Assembly (NCBI GenBank): GCA_041628225.1
Contig: JBFKPQ010000123.1
Location: 1 to 7,004 of the forward strand
DNA length: 7,004 nt
Reading direction: 5' to 3'
Source of the DNA: JBFKPQ01 sp041628225
GTDB lineage: Bacteria; Actinomycetota; Acidimicrobiia; Spongiisociales; JAENVV01
Part shown: piece after piece, positions 1 to 5,894 of the stretch
Layout: the number at the start of each line of letters is the position of its first letter
Position numbering within the stretch: the stretch's first letter is position 1
The notes under the pieces: model-generated
Database searches by the model: none
Told to the model about the DNA's origin: nothing
The model's input: the letters and a program-made list of their open reading frames with translations, nothing else
Translations under genes and position numbers: made by a program

Positions 1-1
1 C

Positions 2-379
2 GATGGGCGGCTTCCCGCCTCGGCGACCGATCGGGGTCCGGCGGCCATCCAGGATCCCTGCCACCTGCGGCACGCGCAGCGCATCGTGGACGAGCCCAGA
101 CAGGTGGTGTCGGCGGCCGGTTTCACCGCAGTCGAGATCGACCCGGAGGGCCGATGTTGCGGAGCGGCCGGCATGTACAGCGTGACGTACCCGGAAACCT
201 CTCGCATGCTCGGCGAAGCGAAGGCCGAACAGGTACGGACGAGCGGCTCGACGATCGTCGTGTCGGCGAACCCCGGTTGCGAAATGCAGCTGCGGGCGCA
301 TCTCGGCGCCGGCTACCGAGTAGTTCACCCCATCGAGCTGTACTGGGAGGCCCTGCGAGACGATGAGGGCGGCCGGTAG
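2..379 (+). CDS. glcF: GlcF-like glycolate/lactate oxidase iron-sulfur subunit, C-terminal fragment (5' end outside window)
   Basis: Only the last 125 residues are present; the frame is open to the left edge. The fragment is the second half of a CCG (cysteine-rich) domain. It has DPCH with a Cys at fragment residue 20, CCG at 52-54 in the context RCCGAAGMYS, and NPGC with a Cys at 93. The spacing C-x31-CC-x39-C and the run CCGxAG...PE...K...NPGC are as in GlcF, the subunit that carries 4Fe-4S clusters and passes electrons from the FAD subunit GlcD during glycolate (or D-lactate) oxidation at the membrane. The N-terminal ferredoxin-like 4Fe-4S motifs would lie upstream of the window. LutA and HdrD-type proteins share the CCG domain, so the exact substrate is not certain. 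The gene ends in TAG, and the next gene starts within or just after its end, suggesting one transcript. Confidence 0.8.
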   Translation, partial: DGRLPASATDRGPAAIQDPCHLRHAQRIVDEPRQVVSAAGFTAVEIDPEGRCCGAAGMYSVTYPETSRMLGEAKAEQVRTSGSTIVVSANPGCEMQLRAHLGAGYRVVHPIELYWEALRDDEGGR

Positions 380-1028
380 GCTGACGCCCGTGAACGAGGC
401 AGATCATCCGATCGAAGCAACCGAGTCGCCGCCGACCAGACCTCTGCCGCGCGCCTCGTGGCGTGAGGTCAAGCGGTGGTCGGCATTGCTCGGCCACGGG
501 TTCGCTTCGATGTTCGATCTGTTGATGCTCATCACGGGGGCGGGCTTCATCGGCCTGGCCGCCACGGTGCTGATCGACGGATTCGGTGTCCGCCAGCTCG
601 CCCTCACCGACAATGCGGGCTCGATGTTCGGCTCCGCGCTCCTGCTGGCCGTGTTCGGTTCCTTCGCCCTCGGGGTGGCCAACGAGGGCCCGATCGGCCA
701 TGGGCGTTTCGCAGCCCGACTCGACGCCATCGAGGTCACGACGGTGCGTGCCATCGCGATCATCGTCATGTCGCTCGCCATGATCTGGGTGTCTGGGCTC
801 ATCCCAGAGTTCGTCACGCAGCTGCCGTACCCGTTCGAGCTCGCTGCCTCGGTGACGGAGCAGGTGGGCAGAGCCGGCCTGTTCTTCGCCTTGCTCATCG
901 GCTTGCCGGCGACCTTCGCGCTTCGGTACTTCTACCGCGAGCGGCTCCGTTCGGAAGATTGGGAGCTACCGCTCATCTTCGTGATGTGGCTGCTCGGCGC
1001 GTTGATCCTGCTGTCCGGAGCGCTCTAG
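363..1028 (+). CDS. Five-helix integral membrane protein of unknown function
   Basis: I do not recognise a family. The 221-residue product has a hydrophilic, proline-rich N-terminus (about 1-45). Five hydrophobic segments follow at roughly 51-73, 87-106, 128-147, 168-189 and 200-221, the last running to the C-terminal residue. A basic, aromatic stretch (RYFYRERLR, 188-196) separates helices 4 and 5. No catalytic or metal motif stands out. The start is ambiguous. ATG 363 overlaps the preceding gene by 17 bases and has GGGAGG 12 bases upstream. GTG 390 lies after the preceding stop, with no Shine-Dalgarno but a TAGGCT box 7 bases upstream. Either way the gene sits directly behind the GlcF-like gene and is probably co-transcribed. 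A role as membrane partner of the oxidase is possible from position only. Confidence 0.75.
   Translation: MRAAGRLTPVNEADHPIEATESPPTRPLPRASWREVKRWSALLGHGFASMFDLLMLITGAGFIGLAATVLIDGFGVRQLALTDNAGSMFGSALLLAVFGSFALGVANEGPIGHGRFAARLDAIEVTTVRAIAIIVMSLAMIWVSGLIPEFVTQLPYPFELAASVTEQVGRAGLFFALLIGLPATFALRYFYRERLRSEDWELPLIFVMWLLGALILLSGAL
377..382 (+). promoter_or_regulatory. Possible -10 box (TAGGCT) for a leaderless transcript from GTG 390
   Basis: TAGGCT fits the actinobacterial -10 pattern TANNNT and ends 7 bases before the in-frame GTG at 390, the distance expected when transcription starts at the start codon. It overlaps the TAG stop of the preceding gene, so it could be chance. No clear -35 is visible. 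Confidence 0.25.
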
Positions 1029-1040
1029 ACGAGCCGCTCC
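1017..1040. terminator. Hairpin spanning the convergent stop codons, possible bidirectional terminator
   Basis: GGAGCGCTC (1017-1025) pairs with GAG-C-CGCTCC (1031-1040), giving nine base pairs with one bulged C at 1034 and the loop TAGAC. The two convergent genes end exactly here. No T-run follows on either strand, so terminator function is inferred from position and symmetry. Confidence 0.35.
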
Positions 1041-1894
1041 CACACGCCGGAGGGGGCGAGCTCACAGCCGATCCTCTCGAAGGCGTGGCGGGTTTGAGGC
1101 GTGTCGGGGATCCACGCCCGCAAGGTGGCGGCGCCGGTCTCGATCGCCCGGTCGAGCACGGCTCGCACGAGGCGCACGGTGTCGTCGGGCGTCGCCATCA
1201 TCCACGGAACGGCCATGTCGTCTTCCTCGCCGACGATGATGGCCCAACCCGAGGGTGCTTCGTAGAAGGTCCGGTCTCGTACCGCCTGTTCCAGGTCGTC
1301 GATCGTCAGTGTGCGCCACCGCCACTCCGAGCCGAACAGGCTCCGTCCCGCCCGTGTGAGTTCTGACGTCGACCACGCCATGTAGGCCGCCCCCATCTCG
1401 GCGCTCGGTCCGGCCTTGAGCCGTTCCGGCCCCGAGACGCGCGTCCCACCGTTTCCCGTCGGTGAAGGATCGGCGTGGGAGATGGCGCGATGGGCGTAGA
1501 GCCATTCCGAGGTCCTCCGGTATCCGCTCTTGGTGACCTGCCGTTGGGCGGCTTCGTTCCAGGTTTCGATGAGCAGTCGGACCAGGCGGGCGCCGAGTTT
1601 CGCGCCCCACTCCACGAGGTGGTCGTTCATGGCGGACCCGATGCCGATGCCGCGGTGGTCGGGCCGCACCCGCGCCGCGTGGAGCCAGAGTTCGGTGTCG
1701 GAGAGCATGATTCCGCGGGCCGTGGCGATCGGCGTTCCGCCGGCGTCGACCGCCACGACCAGCAAAGAGCGTTCCTCGGTCAGCCACCCGTCCCATCGGT
1801 CGGCCACGTAGTCGCCCCACTCGAAGGTGTCCTGCGTGAACGCAGCGATCGCATGACGATCGGCTGCCGTCGCCGGTCGGATCCTGACGTTCAT
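1025..1894 (-). CDS. GNAT-family N-acetyltransferase, two-domain with a degenerate second half
   Basis: The 289-residue product starts with a standard GNAT opening (MNVRIRPATAADRHAIAAF). The acetyl-CoA pyrophosphate loop is RPDHRGIGIGSAM at 77-89, matching R-G-x-G-x-G, and the acceptor side has N113 followed by KSGYRR at 122-127. The first ~140 residues form a full domain expected to move an acetyl group from acetyl-CoA to an amine; the substrate cannot be told. The second half (about 150-289) repeats the late GNAT pattern: a strand WAIIVGE (217-223), then GAATLRAWIPDTP and a helix ending in ERIGCEL (273-279). It has no R-G-x-G-x-G loop, so it is probably non-catalytic. The start ATG 1894 has no Shine-Dalgarno but TAGCCT lies 6 bases upstream. 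The TAG stop overlaps the opposing gene's TAG in a shared CTAG. Mycothiol synthase is also a tandem GNAT, but nothing specific supports that name. Confidence 0.85.
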   Translation of the reverse strand: MNVRIRPATAADRHAIAAFTQDTFEWGDYVADRWDGWLTEERSLLVVAVDAGGTPIATARGIMLSDTELWLHAARVRPDHRGIGIGSAMNDHLVEWGAKLGARLVRLLIETWNEAAQRQVTKSGYRRTSEWLYAHRAISHADPSPTGNGGTRVSGPERLKAGPSAEMGAAYMAWSTSELTRAGRSLFGSEWRWRTLTIDDLEQAVRDRTFYEAPSGWAIIVGEEDDMAVPWMMATPDDTVRLVRAVLDRAIETGAATLRAWIPDTPQTRHAFERIGCELAPSGVWERLV

Positions 1895-1900
1895 GCGATC

Positions 1901-1906
1901 AGGCTA
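1901..1906 (-). promoter_or_regulatory. Possible -10 box (TAGCCT) for leaderless transcription of the GNAT gene
   Basis: On the minus strand TAGCCT ends 6 bases before ATG 1894, and no Shine-Dalgarno exists between them. A hexamer GGGACG (sharing GAC with TTGACA) sits 17 bases further upstream at 1924-1929, inside the hairpin of 1911-1943. Promoter function is inferred from motif and spacing. Confidence 0.35.
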
Positions 1907-1910
1907 GGTG

Positions 1911-1943
1911 CCCACGGGCGGCCCGTCCCGGGCCGCCCGTGGG
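1911..1943 (-). terminator. Perfect 15-bp inverted repeat, probable terminator of the YceI-family gene
   Basis: The arm CCCACGGGCGGCCCG at 1911-1925 pairs without mismatch with 1929-1943 around a 3-base loop (TCC on the plus strand). It begins 8 bases past the YceI stop codon. On the minus strand no T-run follows, as is common for GC-rich actinobacterial terminators; on the plus strand only TTT follows. The hairpin ends 16 bases before the GNAT start codon, so it also covers that gene's upstream region. Confidence 0.7.
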
Positions 1944-1951
1944 TTTCGGAA

Positions 1952-2488
1952 TCAGACCTTGACGGTCTGGACGTCCAGTTCGATCGTGACTTCTTTGCCC
2001 ACCAGAACACCGCCGCCCTCGATGACGGCGTTCCACGTGAGTCCGAAGTCCTCGCGATTGATCTTTGTGGTGGCGCTGTACCCGGCCCGCGTCCCGCCCC
2101 AAGGGTCGACGCCCGAGCCGAGATACTGCAGGTCGAACACGACCGGCTGGGTGGTACCGGCAATGGTCAGATCACCCGTGAGGCTCCAGCCGCTGCCGCT
2201 CGGTGTGATCGACGTGGAAGCGAAGGTGAGCTGGGGGTGGTTCTCCACGTCGAGGAAGTCGGCCGACCGGACGTGGTTGTCCCGGTCTTCGGCACCGCTG
2301 GAAAACGTGGCGGCGTCGACGGCTGCGGCCACCTTCGAGGCGGTCGGATCCTCGGCCACGACGATGTGGCCGTCGACTCCGGTGAATCCGCCGCGGACCT
2401 TCGAGAAGCCCATGTGACGGACGACGAACGATACCTCGCTGTGGGTCGGGTCGATCGTGTAGGTCCCGGGTTCTGGGGTGGGGTGCAT
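1952..2488 (-). CDS. YceI-family protein (lipocalin-like isoprenoid-binding fold)
   Basis: The 178-residue product matches the YceI family along its whole length. It opens with YTIDPTHSEVSFVVRHMGFSKVRG (positions 10-33, key residues D13, H16, S17 and H25). It continues with a DAATFSSGAEDRDNHVRSADF block (58-78), the FLDVENHPQLTF segment (78-89), LTIAGTTQPVVFD (107-119), the INREDFGLTWN signature (143-153), and a final strand VGKEVTIELDVQ (163-174). Family members form a beta-barrel that binds polyisoprenoid-type lipids. E. coli YceI is periplasmic, but this protein has no signal peptide and should be cytoplasmic. Its physiological role is unknown. The start ATG 2488 has a clear Shine-Dalgarno, GGGAGAG, 5 bases upstream. 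It lies 82 bases after argS in the same direction, with a candidate promoter between, and is followed by a perfect hairpin. Confidence 0.93.
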   Translation of the reverse strand: MHPTPEPGTYTIDPTHSEVSFVVRHMGFSKVRGGFTGVDGHIVVAEDPTASKVAAAVDAATFSSGAEDRDNHVRSADFLDVENHPQLTFASTSITPSGSGWSLTGDLTIAGTTQPVVFDLQYLGSGVDPWGGTRAGYSATTKINREDFGLTWNAVIEGGGVLVGKEVTIELDVQTVKV

Positions 2489-2527
2489 GTGTTCTCTCCC
2501 TGTCTGGTTAGTTCGTTGCAGACAGCA

Positions 2528-2558
2528 ACCTTACAGGGTTAGTGGAACCTTCAAGTAA
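2528..2558 (-). promoter_or_regulatory. Candidate promoter and operator-like palindrome upstream of the YceI gene
   Basis: Reading the minus strand, TTGAAG (2554-2549) and TAAGGT (2533-2528) are -35 and -10 candidates, although the 15-base spacer is short. The -35 lies inside a 20-base imperfect palindrome (2539-2558) in which seven of ten base pairs match, with an ACTTGAA-GG-TTCCACT core. Such ACTTGAA/TTCAAGT dyads resemble MarR/HxlR-type operators, but no regulator gene is present in the window. Confidence 0.35.
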
Positions 2559-2570
2559 TCAAGCGCATTC

Positions 2571-4331
2571 CTACATCCGGTCGGGCACTTCGATACCGAG
2601 CAGATCGAGCGCCGTCACGAGCACCTTGCGGGTGACGGCGACAAGGCGCAGCCAGGACGCCTGGCGCTCCGGATCGCTTTCGCGCAAGATGTGGCAGGCC
2701 TCGTAGAAGCGGTTGAACTGCTGGGTCAGCTCGAAGGCGTACTCGGCGATGTGGTTCGGAGCGCGGAACTCCCAGGCTCGGTCGACGACCGACGGGAACC
2801 GCAGGATCTGGAGATACAGGCCTCGTTCGGCGTCGACGGTGGCCGGTTGGAGGTCGCCGGTGGCCAAACCCTGCTCGGAGGCCTCGCGCTCGATCGAGGC
2901 GATGCGCACCGCTCCGTACTGCAGGTATGGCCCGGTCTTGCCGTCGAACGACAAGAACCGATCGAGGTCGAACACATAGTCCGAGGCCCGATGATTCTGG
3001 AGTTCGCCGAACTTGAGGGCGGCGAGACCGACGCGCCGGGCGATCTCGGCCTTCTCGTCGTCGGGATATCCCTGTGCGATGTCGGCCTGCTCGAGCCGTT
3101 CTGCCGCCGCATCGGTGACCATGGCGATGAGGTCACGCAGGCTGACGACTCCGCCTGCTCGTGTCCGGAACGGCTTGCCGTCGGGCCCGTTCATGGTGCC
3201 GAACTTGATGTGCTCGAGCGATACGGTGCCCGGCGCGATGCCGGCCTTTCGGACCGCTCGAAAGACCTGTTCGAAATGCAATCCTTGCCGTGCATCGACC
3301 ACATACAGGACGACGTCGGCGTGGAGGTCCGAGACCCGCAGGTCGACGGTGGCAACGTCCGTGGTGGTGTAGAGATAGGCACCATCGCTCTTGAGCATGA
3401 TCAGCGGCGGGATGTCCTTGGTGTCGTTGGGCTCGGCGACCGGCACGACGAGGGCTCCTTCGCTCTCGACGGCAACGCCCTGTTCCCGGAGGCTGGCCAC
3501 GAGGGGATATACGCGATCGTGGACCGTGCTCTCGGCGTACCAGAGATCGAAGTCCACGCCGAGGTCGTGGAAGTCCTGACGCTGCGAACCCATGGAGACG
3601 GCGACGAGGTGCTGCCAGAGCGCGCGGTACCCGGGTCGACCCTCCTGGAGTTCGAGGGTGGCGCGGCGGGCGGCTTCGGCGACCTCCGGGTCGGTCTTCG
3701 CGGCGGCCGAGATCTTCGGATAGATCTCCTGGAGGTCCTCGAGGGTGACTGGGGCATCGTCCGGGTAGGGCCCGGTGAAGTCCGGATCGAAGTACGGCAG
3801 GTCCGGGTAGCGGTCGGCGAGACCGCAGATGACCATGCCCATCTGCGTGCCCCAGTCGCCGAAGTGGGCATCGGTGATGATGTGATGGCCGATGAGCCGT
3901 CCGATCCGCGCGATGGCATCCCCGATGAGCGTGGCGCGCAGGTGCCCGACGTGCATCGCCTTGGCGACGTTGGGGCCGCCGTAGTCGACGACGACCGTTT
4001 TCGGGTCGGACGCCGATTCGATGCCGAGGTCGGAGGCTGCGGCCTGGCTCACGTGCTGGCAGAGCGCCTCGTCAGTGAGCGTGATGTTGACGAATCCCGG
4101 TCCGGCGATCGACAGATCGGCGATGCCTTCCCGATCGACCTGATCGATGATCGACTGTGCGATGTCACGAGGGTTGTTGCCCGCCTGCCTGGCGGCCGGC
4201 AGCGCACCGTTGCACTGGAACTGACCCAAGTCGGGCCGATTCGACTCGACGACCTCACCGAAGGCTGGGTCGAGGTCCAACGAACGAAAGGCGTCGGCGA
4301 ACCGCTGGGTCAATTCGGCGAGTACGGTCAT
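2571..4331 (-). CDS. argS: Arginyl-tRNA synthetase (class I), complete
   Basis: The 586-residue protein charges tRNA-Arg with arginine in the cytoplasm using ATP. The N-terminal additional domain (about 5-85) contacts the tRNA D-loop. The class I catalytic core begins with DYGGPNVAKAMHVGHLRA (116-133), where HVGH at 127-130 is the HIGH signature. FGDWGTQMGM (157-166) is an ArgRS hallmark. The KMSK region is the variant GPDGKPFRTRAGG (382-394), as in E. coli-type ArgRS. The C-terminal DALR anticodon-binding domain contains TGPYLQYGAVRI (466-477), and the protein ends IEVPDRM. The length is normal. The start ATG 4331 has no Shine-Dalgarno, and TATCCT lies 8 bases upstream, suggesting a leaderless mRNA. 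It sits 24 bases behind the sigma factor's membrane partner gene, so read-through from that operon is possible. Confidence 0.98.
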   Translation of the reverse strand: MTVLAELTQRFADAFRSLDLDPAFGEVVESNRPDLGQFQCNGALPAARQAGNNPRDIAQSIIDQVDREGIADLSIAGPGFVNITLTDEALCQHVSQAAASDLGIESASDPKTVVVDYGGPNVAKAMHVGHLRATLIGDAIARIGRLIGHHIITDAHFGDWGTQMGMVICGLADRYPDLPYFDPDFTGPYPDDAPVTLEDLQEIYPKISAAAKTDPEVAEAARRATLELQEGRPGYRALWQHLVAVSMGSQRQDFHDLGVDFDLWYAESTVHDRVYPLVASLREQGVAVESEGALVVPVAEPNDTKDIPPLIMLKSDGAYLYTTTDVATVDLRVSDLHADVVLYVVDARQGLHFEQVFRAVRKAGIAPGTVSLEHIKFGTMNGPDGKPFRTRAGGVVSLRDLIAMVTDAAAERLEQADIAQGYPDDEKAEIARRVGLAALKFGELQNHRASDYVFDLDRFLSFDGKTGPYLQYGAVRIASIEREASEQGLATGDLQPATVDAERGLYLQILRFPSVVDRAWEFRAPNHIAEYAFELTQQFNRFYEACHILRESDPERQASWLRLVAVTRKVLVTALDLLGIEVPDRM

Positions 4332-4339
4332 GCGTTGAA

Positions 4340-4345
4340 AGGATA
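4340..4345 (-). promoter_or_regulatory. Possible -10 box (TATCCT) for leaderless transcription of argS
   Basis: On the minus strand TATCCT ends 8 bases before the argS ATG at 4331. The 24-base gap upstream of argS has no purine-rich ribosome binding site. The -35 region (4363-4368, GCTGAG) is not consensus. This would give argS a promoter separate from the sigma operon. Confidence 0.35.
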
Positions 4346-4355
4346 GGCGGCTGGA

Positions 4356-5894
4356 TCAGTCGCTCAGCGAGGCGACCTGAGCCGTCGTCCTGACCAGGTC
4401 TGGCGAATCCGCGATGATCACCAGGTAGTCGTCGGCGACGGCGACGGCATGCGTGGTCGAGCCCACGGAGAAGGTCATGTCGATCGGTTGCCACGCTCCG
4501 TCTCCGGTGGTGAAGATGGCCCCCCTCGGTGGATGACCCATGGCGGCGTACAACCGCAGGGCTGCCACGAGGTCGTCGATCGGAACGACCACGTCCGGCT
4601 CAGGCATCGGCCCCAGTTCGACTCCGTCGGGTCCGAGCCGGATGGCGGCGCCGGCCAGGAACGGCCCGGCGCTCGAGATCTCAGCGAGGACGTCTGGACC
4701 ATTGATGCGTATCGACCCGGGGCCGATCACCACTCGCACGTCGCCGACCCGCACCTCCGTGGAGGCTTCACCTGCGTCCTGCGGCTCGCTGATCACGGCG
4801 ACCATCCCGGCGGGACCGTCGATGACGTCCAGCAATCCCTGGATGGGCTCGCGCGGGATTTCGCCGTTTGTCAGGAGTGCCTCCAACGGCTCTTCCGCGG
4901 TGTAACTCGTCCACGTCGACCCGTCGAACAGGTCGACGGTGTCGGTGTTGATGAGGCCGGCCGCTTCGGAGGTGGCCACCAACCGGCTCGGGACTCGGCG
5001 GGTCAGGCCGGAATCTTCCCAGGCGGATCCGTCGGAGGAGGTCCACACGGCGAACGGCCAAGCTGTCGTGTCGACGGCTACCCCGAGATCCGCCAGCCGA
5101 TGGCGGGCCACGGCAACGTGGCCAATGCGCACGTAGGCGGCCGGGTCGCCATGCAGGTCGAGGATGTCGAACTCGGCGACGCCGGCGTCGATGAGGGCCC
5201 GCTCGGCATCGGGCAGCGCGGCGAAGGCAGCCGCCGCCGAACCGTCTTCCGGAGATGTCACGAGCAGCAGGCTTCCGCCTGGCGCTCCGAGCACGTGTAC
5301 CGGCCGGGTGCCGTCCGGGATGTCGAGCGGTGCCCACGTGATGCCGTCGACCGACGTGTAGGCGGTGGCTTCGGTCGGCGTGCGGCCGACCGTCGTGAAC
5401 CGGCCGTGGGCGTACGCCACGTGATCGAACCGGGCGGCCGAGTCGATGACGGTGCTGTGGCCTTCCCACGTAGCCCCGTCCGTCGTCGAAGCGGCTGCGA
5501 GTCCCCGCCCGCCCGCTACACCGGCCCCCGGCTCCGCCGCAGAAAACAGCCAGGTTCTGGTGCCGTCGAACGCGACCGACGCGGGAAGGAACAGGGTGAC
5601 GGGTGCTGCGGCGAACGTCGGGGTGAGCGATGCTCCCGTGGCCGGCGCCGAACGGTCGGGAAGCGTGGGGACGACGCTTGCCTCGTCGACGGCCGGAGGG
5701 TCATACAGATCGGTGAGGAGGGCGAGGACGCCGACGAGAACGGCGAGCAACGCGGCGGCCGCCGCCAGGGCGGGATACTGGCGGCGGCGGGAGTGGAAAG
5801 GGACGATCTTGGTGTCGACGAAACGGTGCTCGGGCACCTCGAACGTCGACGCTTTGGCGTGCAGGTGATCGCGCAATCGGTCTTCGAGTTTCAT
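4356..5894 (-). CDS. Single-pass membrane protein with large extracytoplasmic Asp-box-like domain, putative sensor/anti-sigma partner
   Basis: The 512-residue product has a cytoplasmic N-terminus (1-40, MKLEDRLRDHLHAKAS...) ending in basic HSRRRQ, then one hydrophobic helix at about 41-61. The remainder lies outside by the positive-inside rule. A flexible Pro/Ala-rich linker (about 66-98) leads to a region with short repeats: STTDGATW (136-143), TSVDGITW (180-187), TSSDGSAW (285-292), LFDGSTW (322-328) and FTTGDGAW (461-468). These resemble Asp-boxes (SxDxGxTW) of sialidase-type beta-propellers. The protein has no cysteine and therefore no HxxxCxxC zinc anti-sigma motif. Its ATG overlaps the sigma factor stop as ATGA and has GGAGAG 5 bases upstream, so the two are translated together. 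Role as sensor or anti-sigma is inferred from gene order and topology; I know of no experimentally described family that it matches. Confidence 0.85.
   Translation of the reverse strand: MKLEDRLRDHLHAKASTFEVPEHRFVDTKIVPFHSRRRQYPALAAAAALLAVLVGVLALLTDLYDPPAVDEASVVPTLPDRSAPATGASLTPTFAAAPVTLFLPASVAFDGTRTWLFSAAEPGAGVAGGRGLAAASTTDGATWEGHSTVIDSAARFDHVAYAHGRFTTVGRTPTEATAYTSVDGITWAPLDIPDGTRPVHVLGAPGGSLLLVTSPEDGSAAAAFAALPDAERALIDAGVAEFDILDLHGDPAAYVRIGHVAVARHRLADLGVAVDTTAWPFAVWTSSDGSAWEDSGLTRRVPSRLVATSEAAGLINTDTVDLFDGSTWTSYTAEEPLEALLTNGEIPREPIQGLLDVIDGPAGMVAVISEPQDAGEASTEVRVGDVRVVIGPGSIRINGPDVLAEISSAGPFLAGAAIRLGPDGVELGPMPEPDVVVPIDDLVAALRLYAAMGHPPRGAIFTTGDGAWQPIDMTFSVGSTTHAVAVADDYLVIIADSPDLVRTTAQVASLSD

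Noticed and set aside
2..379. Naming the left fragment as LutA
   Set aside because: LutA shares the CCG domain, but the CCGxAGxY...NPGC pattern reads more like GlcF; the fragment is too short for certainty, so the call is kept as GlcF-like.
123..701. Minus-strand open frame opposite the glcF-like and membrane-protein genes
   Set aside because: The plus-strand frames show CCG-domain cysteines and clear transmembrane helices; the minus-strand product is Arg-rich without motifs.
1025..1894. Naming the tandem GNAT as mycothiol synthase (mshD)
   Set aside because: Length and two-domain layout fit, but no MshD-specific segment could be recognised and the context has no mycothiol gene.
1475..2542. 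Plus-strand open frame of 355 codons across the GNAT and YceI genes
   Set aside because: It runs through the perfect hairpin and is antisense to two well-supported genes; its composition is that of a shadow frame.
2691..4346. Long plus-strand open frame (551 codons) across argS
   Set aside because: It lies fully antisense to a complete, motif-rich ArgRS, and its translation shows only the repetitive D/V/G/R composition of a GC-rich shadow frame.
4356..5894. Classifying the sigma partner as a zinc-type (RsrA/ChrR-like) anti-sigma factor
   Set aside because: The protein contains no cysteine, so the HxxxCxxC motif is absent.
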